Source of the DNA: Silene conica
Taxonomy: Eukaryota > Streptophyta > Magnoliopsida > Caryophyllales > Caryophyllaceae
Length of the DNA: 64,000 nt
Direction of reading: 5' to 3'
Assembly: GCA_029255685.2 (NCBI GenBank)
Contig: CM055319.2
Coordinates: forward strand, 24,523,568-24,587,567
Below, in pieces: positions 1 through 12,300 of the stretch. The notes below the pieces were generated by a model that saw only the letters and a list, made by a program, of their open reading frames with translations, was not told the DNA's origin and did not search any database. A program made the translations under genes and the position numbers. Each line of letters begins with the position of its first letter. Position 1 is the first letter of the stretch.

Positions 1-835
1 TACAAAGCTCTTTACCATTTACTTCAACCTCAAGATAAAACTCCCTCCATCCCCCTAAAGTAGCCACATTCTCAATACATATTCAACTTACTATTGACTA
101 CCTTTCAATCTTACGCATCTAATTGAACACAAATTCAGATTTTAGACATACCTGTCCCTTGTAAGCATAGATGTAACGAGTATATATTTTTTTACGTTTT
201 ATTGGCAACGTTCCCACAACCTCTTGTATGACCCAAACTAAATTTAATTGTCCTTACATTTATTTGGTGTTCTTCATTTCACATACATCTCTAAACAATC
301 AAAAGCAGTGAACAAGCAATGCACAAAGAATTAAAAAGAAATCATAAATAAAAAAATATTGTATTAGTTCTTTAATTATAAAAAATCAAGTAGGTGAAAC
401 AAAGATTAACAAAATCATTTAGGGATTAAACGGAATATCAAAAACATTTTGGGATTAACAAAAGTGATAATGAAAAAAACAGAGAAAAAACATTTATCAA
501 CTCCAAACCACATCATTCTCACAATGCAATTTTTCACGACAGTGTGTAGATATATAATCAAACAATATGCTTACTTAAATTCCCTCAAGTACTAAAAATG
601 CTTACTTCAATTCCCTCAATTAACGCATAAAAATAACTACATTCAGAAACATTGAATCTAAAAGCAATAGCTCAGACTCTCAAAGTATTCAGCAAAACTC
701 AAACAATTCATAAAAATCGATCAGTAAACAGTAAAAATCCAATCACACTCCAAAGATTGGGAATTAGCACATAGATATAACTAAATTAAGCAATGTCGAA
801 TCAAAATTGAATTGAAGAGCTGATAATATAATCAC
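1..835 (-). other. Probable first intron of the HCNGP/SAP30BP-like gene; no exon recognised
   Basis: AT-rich DNA immediately 3' (minus strand) of the donor GT at 835-834. I looked for a continuation exon encoding an acidic segment after the MSPEPE motif and found none that I could support. A GTATGT donor-like site lies near 150, but no convincing acceptor or conserved peptide goes with it. Confidence 0.3.
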
Positions 836-1186
836 CTCAGGCTCAGGAGACATGGCAACATCATCATGCGCATAATCAACAATTGCCGGCTTATCTCGTC
901 GCGGCTTGGGAAAATCCAAGCCTGGCGTCCCTGTGGTCCCCATCTCCGGGGTGGGCGGGCGCAAATTAGTCCACTTGGGCGTCGAACTGGCGCTGCGTTG
1001 CAGATTGGTGGTTGTAACGACGTCGTTTAAGTTGAGATCTTCGATTCTACTATCAGGTCCTCCAAACGGTGTAGAATCTTTCGCCTCCACGTCATCAGGT
1101 TGATGGCTTTCAGGTACAGAGGTGTCTTCCATGTCGTCGTCGTCGTCATCCTGGTACATCTGGAGTAAGTTGAATGCATCCGCCAT
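836..1186 (-). CDS. First coding exon of an HCNGP / SAP30-binding-protein-like nuclear protein (partial)
   Basis: The ATG at 1186 opens a 117-codon frame that ends at a good donor (GAG|GTGATT, exon end 836). The exon starts with a short hydrophobic stretch and an acidic run (MYQDDDDDDMED). It then has a Ser/Thr/Pro-rich linker with RPPTPE and ends in AIVDYAHDDVAMSPEPE. An acidic N-terminus followed by IVDY-H-D-AMSPE is what I recall of plant HCNGP-like / SAP30BP family proteins, which are nuclear factors linked to transcription co-repression and splicing. The family's conserved HCNGP domain would lie in later exons outside the window. Upstream is AT-rich leader with a telo-box on the coding strand. 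The family call rests on one short motif, so it is moderate; that this is a real first exon is better supported. Confidence 0.5.
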
Positions 1187-1221
1187 TGGAGAGGTAAGCT
1201 AGGATGAAGAATTTAATTTAC

Positions 1222-1230
1222 TTAGGGTTT
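1222..1230 (-). promoter_or_regulatory. Telo-box (AAACCCTAA) upstream of the HCNGP-like start codon
   Basis: On the minus strand AAACCCTAA lies 36 bases upstream of the ATG at 1186. Telo-boxes near transcription starts are common in plant housekeeping genes. The role here is inferred from position only. Confidence 0.35.
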
Positions 1231-2189
1231 GGGGAAGAATAAGAACGTTGTTTTCTGGAACACGGGGATTGTCTTCGCGAAGGCGGTTATGTTCCTCACT
1301 AACGTTGTGTTAGTGTACGGGAAAGTTAGAGCATCCCAATGGTAAGAGCAATATGCCAATAAGACCAGTAGCTTAACTTTCCAAGTTAACTTTTTAAGTT
1401 AGAACCTCTATAAAATCTAATTAAAACTCTAGCAAAAAAAATGTGACACGACAAGTTTTAAATATGACATGCCAAGTTTAAATGTAACATGACATATTGA
1501 TGTGACATGGATTAACAATTTATTATATGACATTTGTTTAGTTCATTTACCAATAAATCTATAAATAAAATAAAAAGGTTAGCCAAAAGTATCTTATTTT
1601 ACCACTAGAATACTAACAAGTCACCTCATTAATTCTTATTTTAAAAGTAAAAAAATATTAAACTTTTACCTTTTAAATTTCTAGATAACTTAAACAACAA
1701 TTAAAAATCAAAATCAAAGTTCATACAATACTAAATTTAAAATTTCAACGTTTATTGTTAAAATATTTTAAGCAACAAATTAATATACGCAAAACGACAA
1801 ATAAAAATTTACACCACTCTAATTTTAAACATTGACCTTTTAATATTCCCATTATTCTTAAATTAGTTTTGTATATTAAATATACTATTTTCCCAAATTT
1901 ATGCAATCCTTCAAAATTTCATAATTTATAGTAATTAATATTGACATTAATAAAAATTTCATAATTTATAATTAAAATTAAAGTTTTAATTAATTTTTTT
2001 TAATAAAGCATGTTCAAAATTTAATTAAAACTTTTCATATTATTTAACACCCACCATTTTTTTCCTATTTAATTCATTTTCTTAATTGAACATGGTAATA
2101 AATTAATTAAAATTCTTCATAATACTTAACTCCAACCAAATTAATTAAAATTTAAAGCAAACATTTTACATTTCATTTATCTTTACTTT

Positions 2190-3930
2190 TTTCCTATGTC
2201 TACATTAAATTTGATAATAATGAAAAGAATGTTCAAAAGTCATAAAATATTAAAACCATGCTACATATTTATGTATATATTAAATTTGCTAATAATGATA
2301 AAAAATAACTTCCAAAAGTCGTAAATTGCATCCTCAATTGGTCATAAATGTTTGATGGAAGACAACATTTGTGAGCCAAAATTCAAGCCAATTTTTTGTA
2401 TGCCTCCATCACCAAGAAAATTGTATGTGTTAATAATGTTCATTATCATTGTTTCAACATTAAGGTAAGCTAAGTATATTAAGGTTTTATTTATTTAATT
2501 ATTTATTTATAAGTTTCATTGGTTATGGATGACTCATTTAATTAACTTCCCATATATGTTATTTTGTTTTCATCTAAGACTATCAAAATTTGTGGTTTGT
2601 GATATTCAAAGGTAAATATACTTACATCTCTATGACTCAATGTCTTATCTCTTTTATTATATAAAAAAATCTTAAACTAACAACGATAAGGTTAATAATA
2701 CAAAAATCAAAATTTACCATTTTGTTTGTTAGTAATCAAGTAATCATTCTGTGAATTTTTTTTTGTAGGAATGATTCATTGGAGAAAGAGGACTATATGT
2801 CTACCTCATCACCGAGACTAATCATTCTTATCATTGTAAGTGTATTACGGTAAGGTAAGTGCATTAAGGTGTTAAATCAATAGTTTATTTTCTTATTTTT
2901 AAGTTTTATTGGTTATGAAGTACTATGACATTTTTTAACTTCACATATATGTTGTTTTGTTGTTATTTAGGGGCTACCAAAATTTGTGGAGTTGTGCTAT
3001 TCAAAAACAAAATTTACTTACATTTTTATTATTTAATGCACTATTTCTTTCATTATTTAAGAAAAAAGTTTAAATTAATATAATCATAATATAAATATTA
3101 AATAAATCAAATTCCACCATTTTGTTTGTTATTACTCGCTAAGTGGATTTTCTTGTAGGATGGTTCATTAATCCTTTGAGAAAGAGAACTATATGAAGAA
3201 GAGAATACTAGAATTGCTTAAACAAATACTCCCCATATTTCCCTCAATTTATATTATAAACTAGCAACATGATTGACAACATGAATGTTCATGATTAATT
3301 ATTTTTAGTTTCACAAAAAAATTAGTATTTCATAAACTTTAAAATGTATGTGTTTTTTTTTGTAAATTTTATTTACATGAATAATGGCCATATGTACATT
3401 ATTATTAATATTTATGCCTACAATATAGTTAGAAGACTACTTAAAGCATTTAATTCTAATCAACATGTCATAATTATATTGGTTAATACATAATTCATCT
3501 ATATTATTGATTACTAGATTATTCATTTATTTTTATAATATTGTAAAAAGACAAGACTAAGTATCTTATTAATACCAAAAATCTTGATAACCCTTAAATT
3601 TGTACAAAACAAACGCGTACGACGAAATTTTAAAATGTGATGAATATCTCATAACCCAACAATGAAACTTACATAAAAAAATAAAGTAAAGAAATGATTT
3701 AATCAATTTAAAACCTTAATACACTTAACTTGATGTGAATAGATAGATAAGACATATTAGTGACACATACAATTCAATTGACGATATGGATAGAAAAAAA
3801 AATTGCTTACAAATTTTTGCCCCTATCAAATATTATAAACAATTAGAGATATGTTTTATGACTTTTGAGCGTTTTTTTCTATTATTATCAAATTTAAGAT
3901 AGACATAAATATTAATCAAGGTTTATGACA
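2190..3930. repeat. Inverted repeat, arms ~2190-2500 and ~3690-3930
   Basis: The reverse complement of 3690-3930 reads through the same blocks as 2190-2500: TTAAATTTGATAATAAT, then a TCAAAAGTCATAAAA block, and later GTGTATTAAGGTTTTA-like sequence. The tandem duplication lies between the arms. This may be the remains of a foldback or Helitron-type element; I cannot assign a family. Confidence 0.45.
2420..3200. repeat. Two-unit diverged tandem duplication (~390 bp per unit)
   Basis: The units at about 2420-2795 and 2815-3200 share the same order of blocks: ATTAAGGT, TTTATTGGTTATG, CATATATGTT, CAAAATTTGTGG, CACCATTTTGTTTGTT(A), TTGTAGGA and GAGAAAGAG. The spacing is similar but there are many substitutions, so the duplication is old. 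Confidence 0.55.
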
Positions 3931-4322
3931 TTTGAGCATCGAAGTTTAAAAAGACAATACTAAGTATCTTACTATGTCACGTGTTATTAAAAAGACAAAT
4001 CTAAAATCATGTGTCACATGCTTATTAATACAAAATAAAAATAAAAAATGTTAATTGCAAACAAAAAATAAATTAACACAAATTACTTAGTTTCCTTACC
4101 TAAATTTGAATTTTAACCTAAATATTTATTTGACTTTTATTTCTTTTATTTAATAGGATGACTTTTTGGTTTTCCTCACCAATTCACAATTTGTAGTAGA
4201 TTACTATTTAACTTAATTTATCATTTTTGGAAAATTTAAAATTTAGGATTTTTGACAAACTAATATAGATGTTGGATTAAAAATTTAAAACTAGCATTTA
4301 TTAAACTTGATAAATATGCTAC

Positions 4323-4756
4323 TGATTGCCGGAATTTGCCATCACTACCGGTCATCAAACAAATTTTTAAACCCGAAGGAAAGTAGTATTTAGTTCGGGG
4401 TCGAACGCGAAGATGGTGGGGGAATTGATTAGTTAGGTTCCAATTAGAGCCAAGTCGGGGGTAATAGTTTGGTTTGTGAAAAGACTAACAACTAAAGGCA
4501 AATAAGAACAATAAACCTAAGATTAGCTTGATGATAAGGAGAACTAGGGTGTCGGGGGTCACTTAGGTGAGTCGGTAACCAAACATAAGATAACGGTCTT
4601 GTATCACTTCTATGGTAAGTTTAGGGTCGTCTCTTCTCTCGAGTCGACTACCCTTAGGTCAAGACTAGTCCTAGCTTTCGCTACAAACAAATTAAAGCTA
4701 ACATAACACATAAACATGCTCATGGAACTCAAGACCATCGTCTAAAGCAAACATAG
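4323..4756 (-). repeat. Truncated 3' LTR of the Athila-like element
   Basis: 434 bases nearly identical to 12630-13060, including the outer terminus and the TSD. The match ends abruptly after AAACATAGC. The remaining ~1160 bases of LTR, including the GC-palindromes and TATA box, are absent and replaced by non-LTR sequence. Confidence 0.8.
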
Positions 4757-6599
4757 CCTTTTTCTCTTTCAAAACACATATATACACTTTTCTTTTTTGG
4801 ATTTTTCAAAACTTTTTCAACTTTTTTTTTTCTTTGATTTTCTATTTTCTTTCTTTTTTTCATTTTTTTCTTTTCTTTTTGTCAAAGTTCCACTCACCAA
4901 GAAAACAACGAGTAAGACCACAACGGAAGAAGCCACCAACCGACATCTAGATTCCGAACTCTACCACCAACAAAATACCACAAAAGCAACCATTCTTGAT
5001 CAAGGAAGGGTGTTTTTGGGATGTAGCTCATCTAGTGGTTAAGGCCAAATGAAAAGGCTAAGGCTCAAAGTGGTTAAACAAAAGAGAGAATAAGATGCAA
5101 GGGTCAAAACAAGGCTAATTTGGCAAATGTGAAGTTGATTTATTTGGAACAAGAGTTGTCTCACATTCACATGAACATTAACACGGAAATGAGGAACGAG
5201 CGTCATACTTATGCGTATAGACATAACATACCACGTAAGGAGGACTACTCACAATCCTAAACTGAGTCGGTTCGATGGGCCGACTATAAAGGAGGCTCTA
5301 TCCTCACATTTGAGTAGCTAATGTCGGTCCTAGGTCGAGTCAAGGTCTAACACGGTCTCACAAGGTGGCCGAAACTTGGTCATTAAGCCTAGACTTCCGG
5401 GTCCTTGCAAGCAAGAACCCTAACAAGGTGACATCAAACGGTGCAAGCTATTAGGAGGGGTAAGACACAAGCAAGACAAATATCATCATTGGCGGCATAT
5501 ATCCTCCACTATTCAACCTCCTATGCATATTTACAAACAAATGCAAAAGAGAAAAGCCGACTAACACATATTCACAAAACTATGAAAATGAAAAGCATGT
5601 GAAACTACACTAAACTAAAACAACAAACATACAAACATGCAACACCAAAATGACTAATCTAGCAGCACATCAACCACAATAACCACAAGTTCCCCAAAGG
5701 AACATCCAAGGCACAAAAATCTCGTTCTCCTTCATGCTATCAACATAAAAAGAAAATAAGAAAAGGAAGAAAGAAGTAGGAAAGAGTATACCAAGCATCT
5801 TCATTCTCCTAATACCCCGGGTTGTTGTTGCATCTGCCACTTGTTATTCCAACAAACATATATATACAATGCAAGCAAAGAACAAAAACAAAAGAAAGGA
5901 ATAACATGTTTTTTGAAATTTTTGAAATTTTTCGATTTTTTTGGTATTTTTGAAGTTTTTTCATATTTACAAAAGCAAATAAATATTCACAAAGTGGATA
6001 TTTTCCCTCCCCACACTTAAGATTTACATTGTCCTCAATGGAACAAAGTGCGCAAGGGGGAAATGAAGAAAAGAACGAAAACAACATGTTTTTGGCTTTT
6101 TTGAAATTTTTGAGAAAATGAAAAACTTGTTTTTGTGTTTTTTGATATAAACGGTTATTCCTCCCCACACTTACTTATGTGCATAGTGTGAGGAGGAGAA
6201 CCGGAAAATAAAGAACATGTTTTTGAAGGTTTTTGGTTTTTCAATTTTTTTTTGGATTTTTGATTTTTATGAAACTAATAAAAACAAAGGTAAACAAAAG
6301 AAAAGAAAAACTAAAGACTAAACTAAATGCAAACTAAGTGCTCTATTCTACATGTATGCAAACTACATGTGACAATATGATACAAAATGTAAATCTAATG
6401 CATCTAAACGAATGCAACTAAATGCAACTAAACTAATGATATAAAGTGATTAAATGGAAATAAAATAAGCTAACTAAACTAACTAACTACTCTAAATGCA
6501 TGCTAGAAAGTAAAATTCAAACTAAAGTGAAATTTGGATTAAAGGGAGTTACTTGCTTTGGATTTTCATATGGGAGCAAAGACCTCAAACAACCTCTCA
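4757..6599 (-). other. 3' non-coding region of the Athila-like element with two polypurine-tract-like motifs
   Basis: Low-complexity T-rich runs (4790-4880, 5900-5960, 6060-6250) and no coding sequence. TAAGTGTGGGGAGG occurs twice on the minus strand (6019-6006 and 6173-6160). It resembles the purine tract that abuts the LTR of the related fragment at 39336. No LTR start follows either copy, so the true 3' LTR beginning has been lost. Confidence 0.5.
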
Positions 6600-8273
6600 C
6601 TAGTCACCACCACCCTCGTCTCCGGCCTCTCCATGGCCATCTCCATGCAAAAAATCATCCGGGTTCAGGAAGTACTCGTTGGAGAACCCAGAAGTGGAAG
6701 CAGCTGCAAAGGACTGAGGAGGCACATCACTGGGCCGGCGAGCACCAAATCTCTCTCCCTCACTCACCGGGGGAAAAATCAGCCTAGAGTAGTAGTCCGC
6801 AGCAACATGCACCTCTCCGGCGAAATGAGGCTCGGAGGAGGGCACATACTCAGCCTCGGGAGGCGTCTAGTAGGAAGGATGGTGGCCAGAACTGTGACGG
6901 TACCCCTGCTAAATGCCACGATCATAAGTGGAGAAGTTCCCCCAAGCCTGATCGTGGTACAAATAGTCTATTCTCGCATTGGTATCAGAGTAGCGTATGT
7001 CCTCAAGTGCACGCCTCCGAACAGTCTCCTCATGCCTCAAATCCATGCGAGCCATGAAATCCACTATAGTCTGAGGAACATGGCTAGGAGGAGGAGGATC
7101 CGAACTAGAAGAGGACCCCTGAAAAAAGCTAGGGCCGCCGAATGGTGGTATAGGAAGAGAAGGTTGCTGGAATGCAAGGCCACTGGTGGTAGGCAGGCGC
7201 TGGTCTCGGGTGTAGACTCGGATCGCAGGAGGGCCGGAAGAAGTGCCCTCAGAAGATGCCTCTACAGGGAGGAGATATGAGGGTTGATTAGGCCTCACCC
7301 TCATTCTCTCAGAGTTTGGTAAAGGGATGGAGTTTTTATCGACTCTATCCACTCGAATCTGCCAATATGACTGGTTGTCACTGGGGTTCCACTTAATCCA
7401 CCCCAATCCCTCCATAAGGTAGCGGCGGGAGAGCACATTCTCCCCGTCAATGTAATCGACCCTAAAGCTCCTCCGGCAAACTGCTGAAGCAATCAAAGTC
7501 ACCATGCCCCCAACACAAATGGGCGTCGACAAACGGGGCGAATTGCTGAGTCGGCTAAGGTGAAGCAACATGTGATGGGCTATGTTGACTTTAAATTTGG
7601 TGGGTTGGGTGATCAAACCAGAAGCTAGGATCTCAAGCTCAATAGTGGTGAAGTTGTGTGGCTCGTCTCTGGCAAAGACGGTCCACCCCAAAAATCTCTA
7701 TAATATCCTGATCGGAGCAAGATGCACCCTATTTGCCGGTTTCTTCTCCCCCCTCGCACTCACCAGCCCAGTAATCGATGTCCATACCGACTCCAAATTA
7801 ATACCTTCAGGGGCATGCAACGGAGCCTCGCTATTCAACCCAAAAATACTAGCAAAATCCGCAAGGGTTAAATGGTACCCCTTATTCATGAGGCGGAATT
7901 GCACAAAAGTAACTATCCCCGAATCTCTATTTCTGGCTACCCTAAGAGAGCTAAAAAATTCCCATGTCAATCGAGGGGAAGTCAAGACCACCTTGGTCTC
8001 ATACAACTGGCTCAAACCCACATCCCTAAACAAATCACCGGTGATACCATCCAAACCCAAGTCCCTCATAGAATTTCTATCAATAAACCGGGTGGGGTTA
8101 AGGGGACGTTGAGCAAAAGATAGGAATTTACCTTTTTGGGTTTCGGAATCGAAGATCACCCCGGGAAAATCGGGGTCACCCGAAACAAAGAGAGCATCGG
8201 GGTTATCTTCTCTTTCGCGCCCGGCGGTAGGATCGTTCCTAGATTTCGACCTCCTTTCAGTTCTTCCCGACAT
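6600..8273 (-). pseudogene. Second (env-position) ORF of the Athila-like element, three in-frame TAG stops
   Basis: A single 557-codon frame from 8273 to 6600, interrupted by TAG at 7700-7698, 6911-6909 and near 6855-6853. The N-terminus is basic and charged (MSGRTERRSKSRND). The middle has a conserved-looking block with LTSPRLTWEFFSSL and GYHLTLADFASIFGL, which I associate with the putative plant transposon protein domain seen in the second ORF of plant gypsy elements. The C-terminal third is rich in Pro, Ser and Gly. I see no signal peptide or clear membrane segment, so an envelope function is not supported despite the position. All three stops are TAG and could each come from CAG (or TGG) by a single transition. 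Confidence 0.65.
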
Positions 8274-8406
8274 GGTAAAGTTGAAGGAATTTGATGAAGG
8301 GTGGAAATGGGTTTGTTTTGGGAGTGTTTTGGGAGAGTTTTTGTAGTGAGGGAAGGTAGAGAGGGAACGGAAATCTGAAAAATGAGAGGAAAAATGAGGG
8401 GATTAG

Positions 8407-8414
8407 TATTTATA
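8407..8414 (-). promoter_or_regulatory. TATA-like box ahead of the second ORF
   Basis: The minus strand reads TATAAATA, about 22 bases past the last palindrome and 134 bases before the ATG at 8273. The arrangement copies that of the LTR promoter, which suggests an internal promoter. This is an inference from layout. Confidence 0.4.
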
Positions 8415-8429
8415 AAATCGCTTCAGCCA

Positions 8430-8960
8430 TGTTCTGAGCCGGTCAGGCACCGGCGGCCGGCCGACCGGCTCACAGCCCTGACCCCTTTTCCTTCGAGATC
8501 TCCGCAGAACAATTCAAAATAGGGTTCCCAGCCGGCGGACCGGCTGTCGGCCGACCGGCTGGTAGCCTTTGTCCTTTTATTCCACTTCTTCTCCTCCTTC
8601 CTTTTCTTCGCAAATAAAGCTTCCCAGCCGGCGGACCGGCTGCCGGCCGACCGGCTGGTTGCTTAATCCCTCTTCTTCCTCCTTCTTCTCTTCTTCTCTT
8701 CAAATAGGGCTCCCAGCAGGCGGACCGGCTGCCGACCGACCGGCTGGTTGCAACTTCTTCGTGCTTTCTTTTCCTTCTTTCTCTTTGATGCATATAGGAC
8801 TCTTAGCCGGCTGACCGACCGCCGGTCCCAAACCGGCTGATAGTCTTTTTTTCTCGAAATTCCTGAAATCTGGAAATTAAGTCGTAAAAAACAGAATATG
8901 CATTAAGGGTTCTGAGCCGGTGGTCGACAGGCAGCCGGCCTACAGGCTTAGGGCCCCTAT
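8430..8960. repeat. GC-palindrome array upstream of the second ORF
   Basis: Six GC-rich dyads start near 8440, 8530, 8623, 8713, 8804 and 8913. The best form is CAGCCGGCGGACCGGCTG followed by a second half CCGGCCGACCGGCTGG. The period is about 90 bp, with pyrimidine-rich spacers. The motif and its placement upstream (minus strand) of a TATA-like box match those in the LTR. Confidence 0.7.
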
Positions 8961-9357
8961 GCACAATTCATAAAACAACTCAACTTACACAATGAAAACT
9001 CATTTTGCCAAACGAAACTACATCAAATACGCCTAACCAAGTCCACCCACCACAAGATGACCACTCTCACAAGTCAAAATTAAACAAGCAATCTCACTTT
9101 CAAATTTCAAATGCAAGCTAAAAATCAAACTATAAAAAAATCGAACTAAGATGCAAACTATATGATAGGAAGCTAATACTTACAAACGGTGGTTATTAAG
9201 TGACTCCACCAAACCTTACACGACCAATCTTCAATTTCCTTGAACGGAAACTCCGTCCATGCTAGCGAAAGACCTTAGAAAACGGTCAAAGGCCTCGGCC
9301 GAAGCTTCCACCTTGCTCTCATGGGCGAATCCCGCTTCGCACATCATCAACTTTATT

Positions 9358-12300
9358 TCAAGCTTTGACATGTTTTCCGGCAATTAGCTCCTCTAGGTCC
9401 CCTTTTTCAACCAAAGGGTCCTTAAAAGAACTAGTACAACTTGCTTTTTCTTGTTGTTCATCACGGTCCCTCTTTTTCGGAACAAACAACTTGCCACTAG
9501 CAAAACTAGCATCCTCATTCTTCAAAGTCATACTTTTCATGATTCCCTTTTCATCAAGCATCTTAGGGACATCATTCACCATCAAACATGCAACCATGTC
9601 AACATTTCTTGCTTTGTAACTTGTACCGGGAGCTTCCGGAAGTTCAAACTCCGTCACTTCCTCTCCCACTTGGAATGATAGCCTTCCTCTCTTCACATCA
9701 ATAGTCGCTCCTCCGGTGGCCAAGAATGGCCTACCGAGTATCACGAAAGAGTTGTTACCCACGGGGACATCCAATATCAAGAAGTCGGTGGGGATTGATA
9801 GGTTCCCCACCTTGACAATTGCATCTTCAAGTACCCCTAGAGGAAGTTTCTCGGTACCATCCGCGAGAGTGATAGAAGTTGTGGCGGGAGACAAATTCTT
9901 GATGTCCAATTTCTTGGCCATTGCTAGAGGCATGATGCTCACGCTTGCTCCCAAGTCACATAATGCATTTTCAATTTTCTTCCCTCCCACATAGCAATTT
10001 ATCGAAAAGCTACCCGGATCTCCGAGTTTGATGGGGAGGGTGCTTGGGACCTTCTTGGCGGACATGATTGCATTTACTTCTCCCTTCTCTTCTCGTGAGG
10101 GGATTGTTGCTTCCACCTCGACAAGTTTCATCAATTCCTCGTAACGAGGATCTCCCTTTGTGATTCTCCGAAAGAACTCACAAACTCTTCTTTCAATAAG
10201 TCCCTCTTCATGTTCGGACTCTTCCTCAATCACACTTTTTCCTTTCCCAATATTCACTTTCCTTTCATATTTCTTCTTCTTTGGAAACTCTTTGACTTGT
10301 TCCATCACAAATAAATCTTCATTCATCCCATCTTGGTCACTAGCTTCCGGGGAAACAACGGGCACCATCACCATTGTTTCCTCCTCACTATCCCCTCCAA
10401 TTTCACTTCCAAAAACCGTCATGAGTTGCTCAAGTGAGGGTTTTCCTCCGCTACTAGTAGTTTCAAGCATTGGTTGCTCATCGGCATTTGTCATAATTGT
10501 ATTAACCCCATGATGTTTTGTAGCATCTCTCGAACTTTGTCCTTGAGCTAGAAAACCACCCGGAGGCCTTTGAGGATTGGCTAAGGCTTGGGAAGCGACT
10601 CTAGCCTCCATCTCTCTTATCTCCTTTTGGTTGGCATTCCTCAAGTTCATCATCTCTTGGTTATGGGTAGTTTGCATATTCTTCACAAGCTTGAGTAATT
10701 CACCCACTTGATTCTCACTCGATGGTTCTTGGTGAGGGGTATTAGTAAGAGGTAAAGCAAACCCATAGTCGTTCCTAGGGACTCCAACTTGAGAGTTCCC
10801 CTTTGGCATTTGGATATTGAAGTTGGGATTTTGTTGAATGAAATTTGGGTCATTGAAACTTTGGTTGTGAAAGTTTTGGTTTGGATTTTGGTTGTTGTGG
10901 AAGTTGTTTTAAAATGGGGGTGGATTGAAGTTTTGGGTTTGGTTTTGGTTGTTGTTGTTGAAATTCAGGTTGTTGTTGTTGAAATTCGGGTTGTTGTAAC
11001 TTTGGTCATTGAAGTTTGGTGCAAAGCCTTGATTGGCTTGGTTTGATTGATTCCCTTGATAGAAATTTTGATTGTGGTAATTATTTCTCGGGTTGAAATT
11101 CCCACCCCTTGGTTGGAAACCGGGTGGGTTTTGAACTTGATTTTGTTAGAGTTGGGGCGGGTTCAAGACGTTAGTACTCTTATAGCTTATGTAAGGGCTT
11201 CCACGAATGCCCGGATGGTAGTAATTGGAATTTGGGTTGAAAGTGTTTTGACTTCTTGAATTGTTGAATGCTTGGAAGGCATACAAATCCTCTTCACTCC
11301 CACTTCCTTCATATGAATTATTGGCACATACATCAAATGTATGCCCACTCCCACCACACAAGTCACATGAAACAACATTGTGCACTTGGTACATTCCCGG
11401 AGTGTTCCCCTTGGTTTCTTTGCTTGAAGATCCCTTTGTCAATTCCTCCAACTTCTTTGTCAACATATCTAACTTGGCATTTGTTTCTTCATTTGCCTTG
11501 GAGTTGGAGAGGTGCTCATTGGGGTATTTGCTACTTTTTCTCAAGACATTTCCCCTAGTACCATAGTTCTCCTCGGAATCCACTATCTTCTTGATAAGCT
11601 CGGTCCCATCTTCATTTGGGAGGTGGTCAAAACTACCGCCCACGGACGCATTCACCATCTCCTTGGTGCGTGGGAGAAGAGTTTGAAAGAAGGTTTGGGT
11701 TGTATACCACGTAGGTATCCCGTGATGAGGACACCTAGCAAGCAAGTCTTGGTACCGATCCCATGCCTCTCCCAAGCTTCCACCCTCATCCTGTTGAAAT
11801 TGGGTGATTTCATTACGGAGCATTGCGGTTTTCGAAGATGGATAGTACTTAGCAAGAAAAGTCGTGGCTAAGTCATCCCAAGTAGTAAAGATATTAGGGG
11901 GATGAATGTTCAACCACTTATCCGCCTTGTTCGTCAATGAGTATGGGAAGAGCATTAACCTCAAAGTTTCTTCCGGCACCCCCGTCTTCTTGATCATGGC
12001 AACTTTGCCCTTAAACTTTCTCAAATGCCCGTGGGCATCCTCATGAGAAGCTCCACTAAAAGCATTCTTCTCAATGGAGCTCATTTGAGAAGGGTGAATC
12101 TCGAAGTTTTGAGGCACAAGAGTGCCAAAATTAATGGGGTTTGTTGTATCATTGTGGTTTGGCCGATTGTGATCTCTAAGGGAGGCCACTATGGGAATTT
12201 GTGGGTGGTTTGGAATGTGAGGTGAGGGTGGTGGTGATTGGTAGAATGGGTTGTCTAAGTTTTCGGAGGTTGGGCTTGGAATGCTTTGATTTGGGCTTTG

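Larger units (their letters stand above)
1320..4317. other. AT-rich intergenic DNA with diverged internal repeats; no gene
   Basis: No ORF of note. The start (about 1328-1350, AGAGCATCCCAATGG) looks like the terminus of a hAT-type MITE, but I found no matching second terminus. The segment contains a tandem duplication and an inverted repeat, listed separately. It runs up to the target-site duplication of the Athila-like element, so it was once continuous with 14232 onwards. Confidence 0.5.
8274..9357 (-). other. Non-coding spacer between protease and second ORF; site of missing pol domains
   Basis: No ORF on the coding strand. The half near the protease is AT-rich and the other half carries the GC-palindrome array and TATA-like box. 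In a complete Athila element the reverse transcriptase, RNase H and integrase would occupy this interval; no YMDD-like or integrase motif is visible. Confidence 0.6.

Noticed and set aside
4797-5042. Phe/Ser-rich plus-strand ORF
   Set aside because: Arises from T-rich low-complexity DNA in the 3' region of the Athila-like element.
6558-7280. 240-codon plus-strand ORF
   Set aside because: It lies antisense to the second ORF of the Athila-like element, has Arg-rich low-information composition and no motif; it is a shadow of the minus-strand frame.
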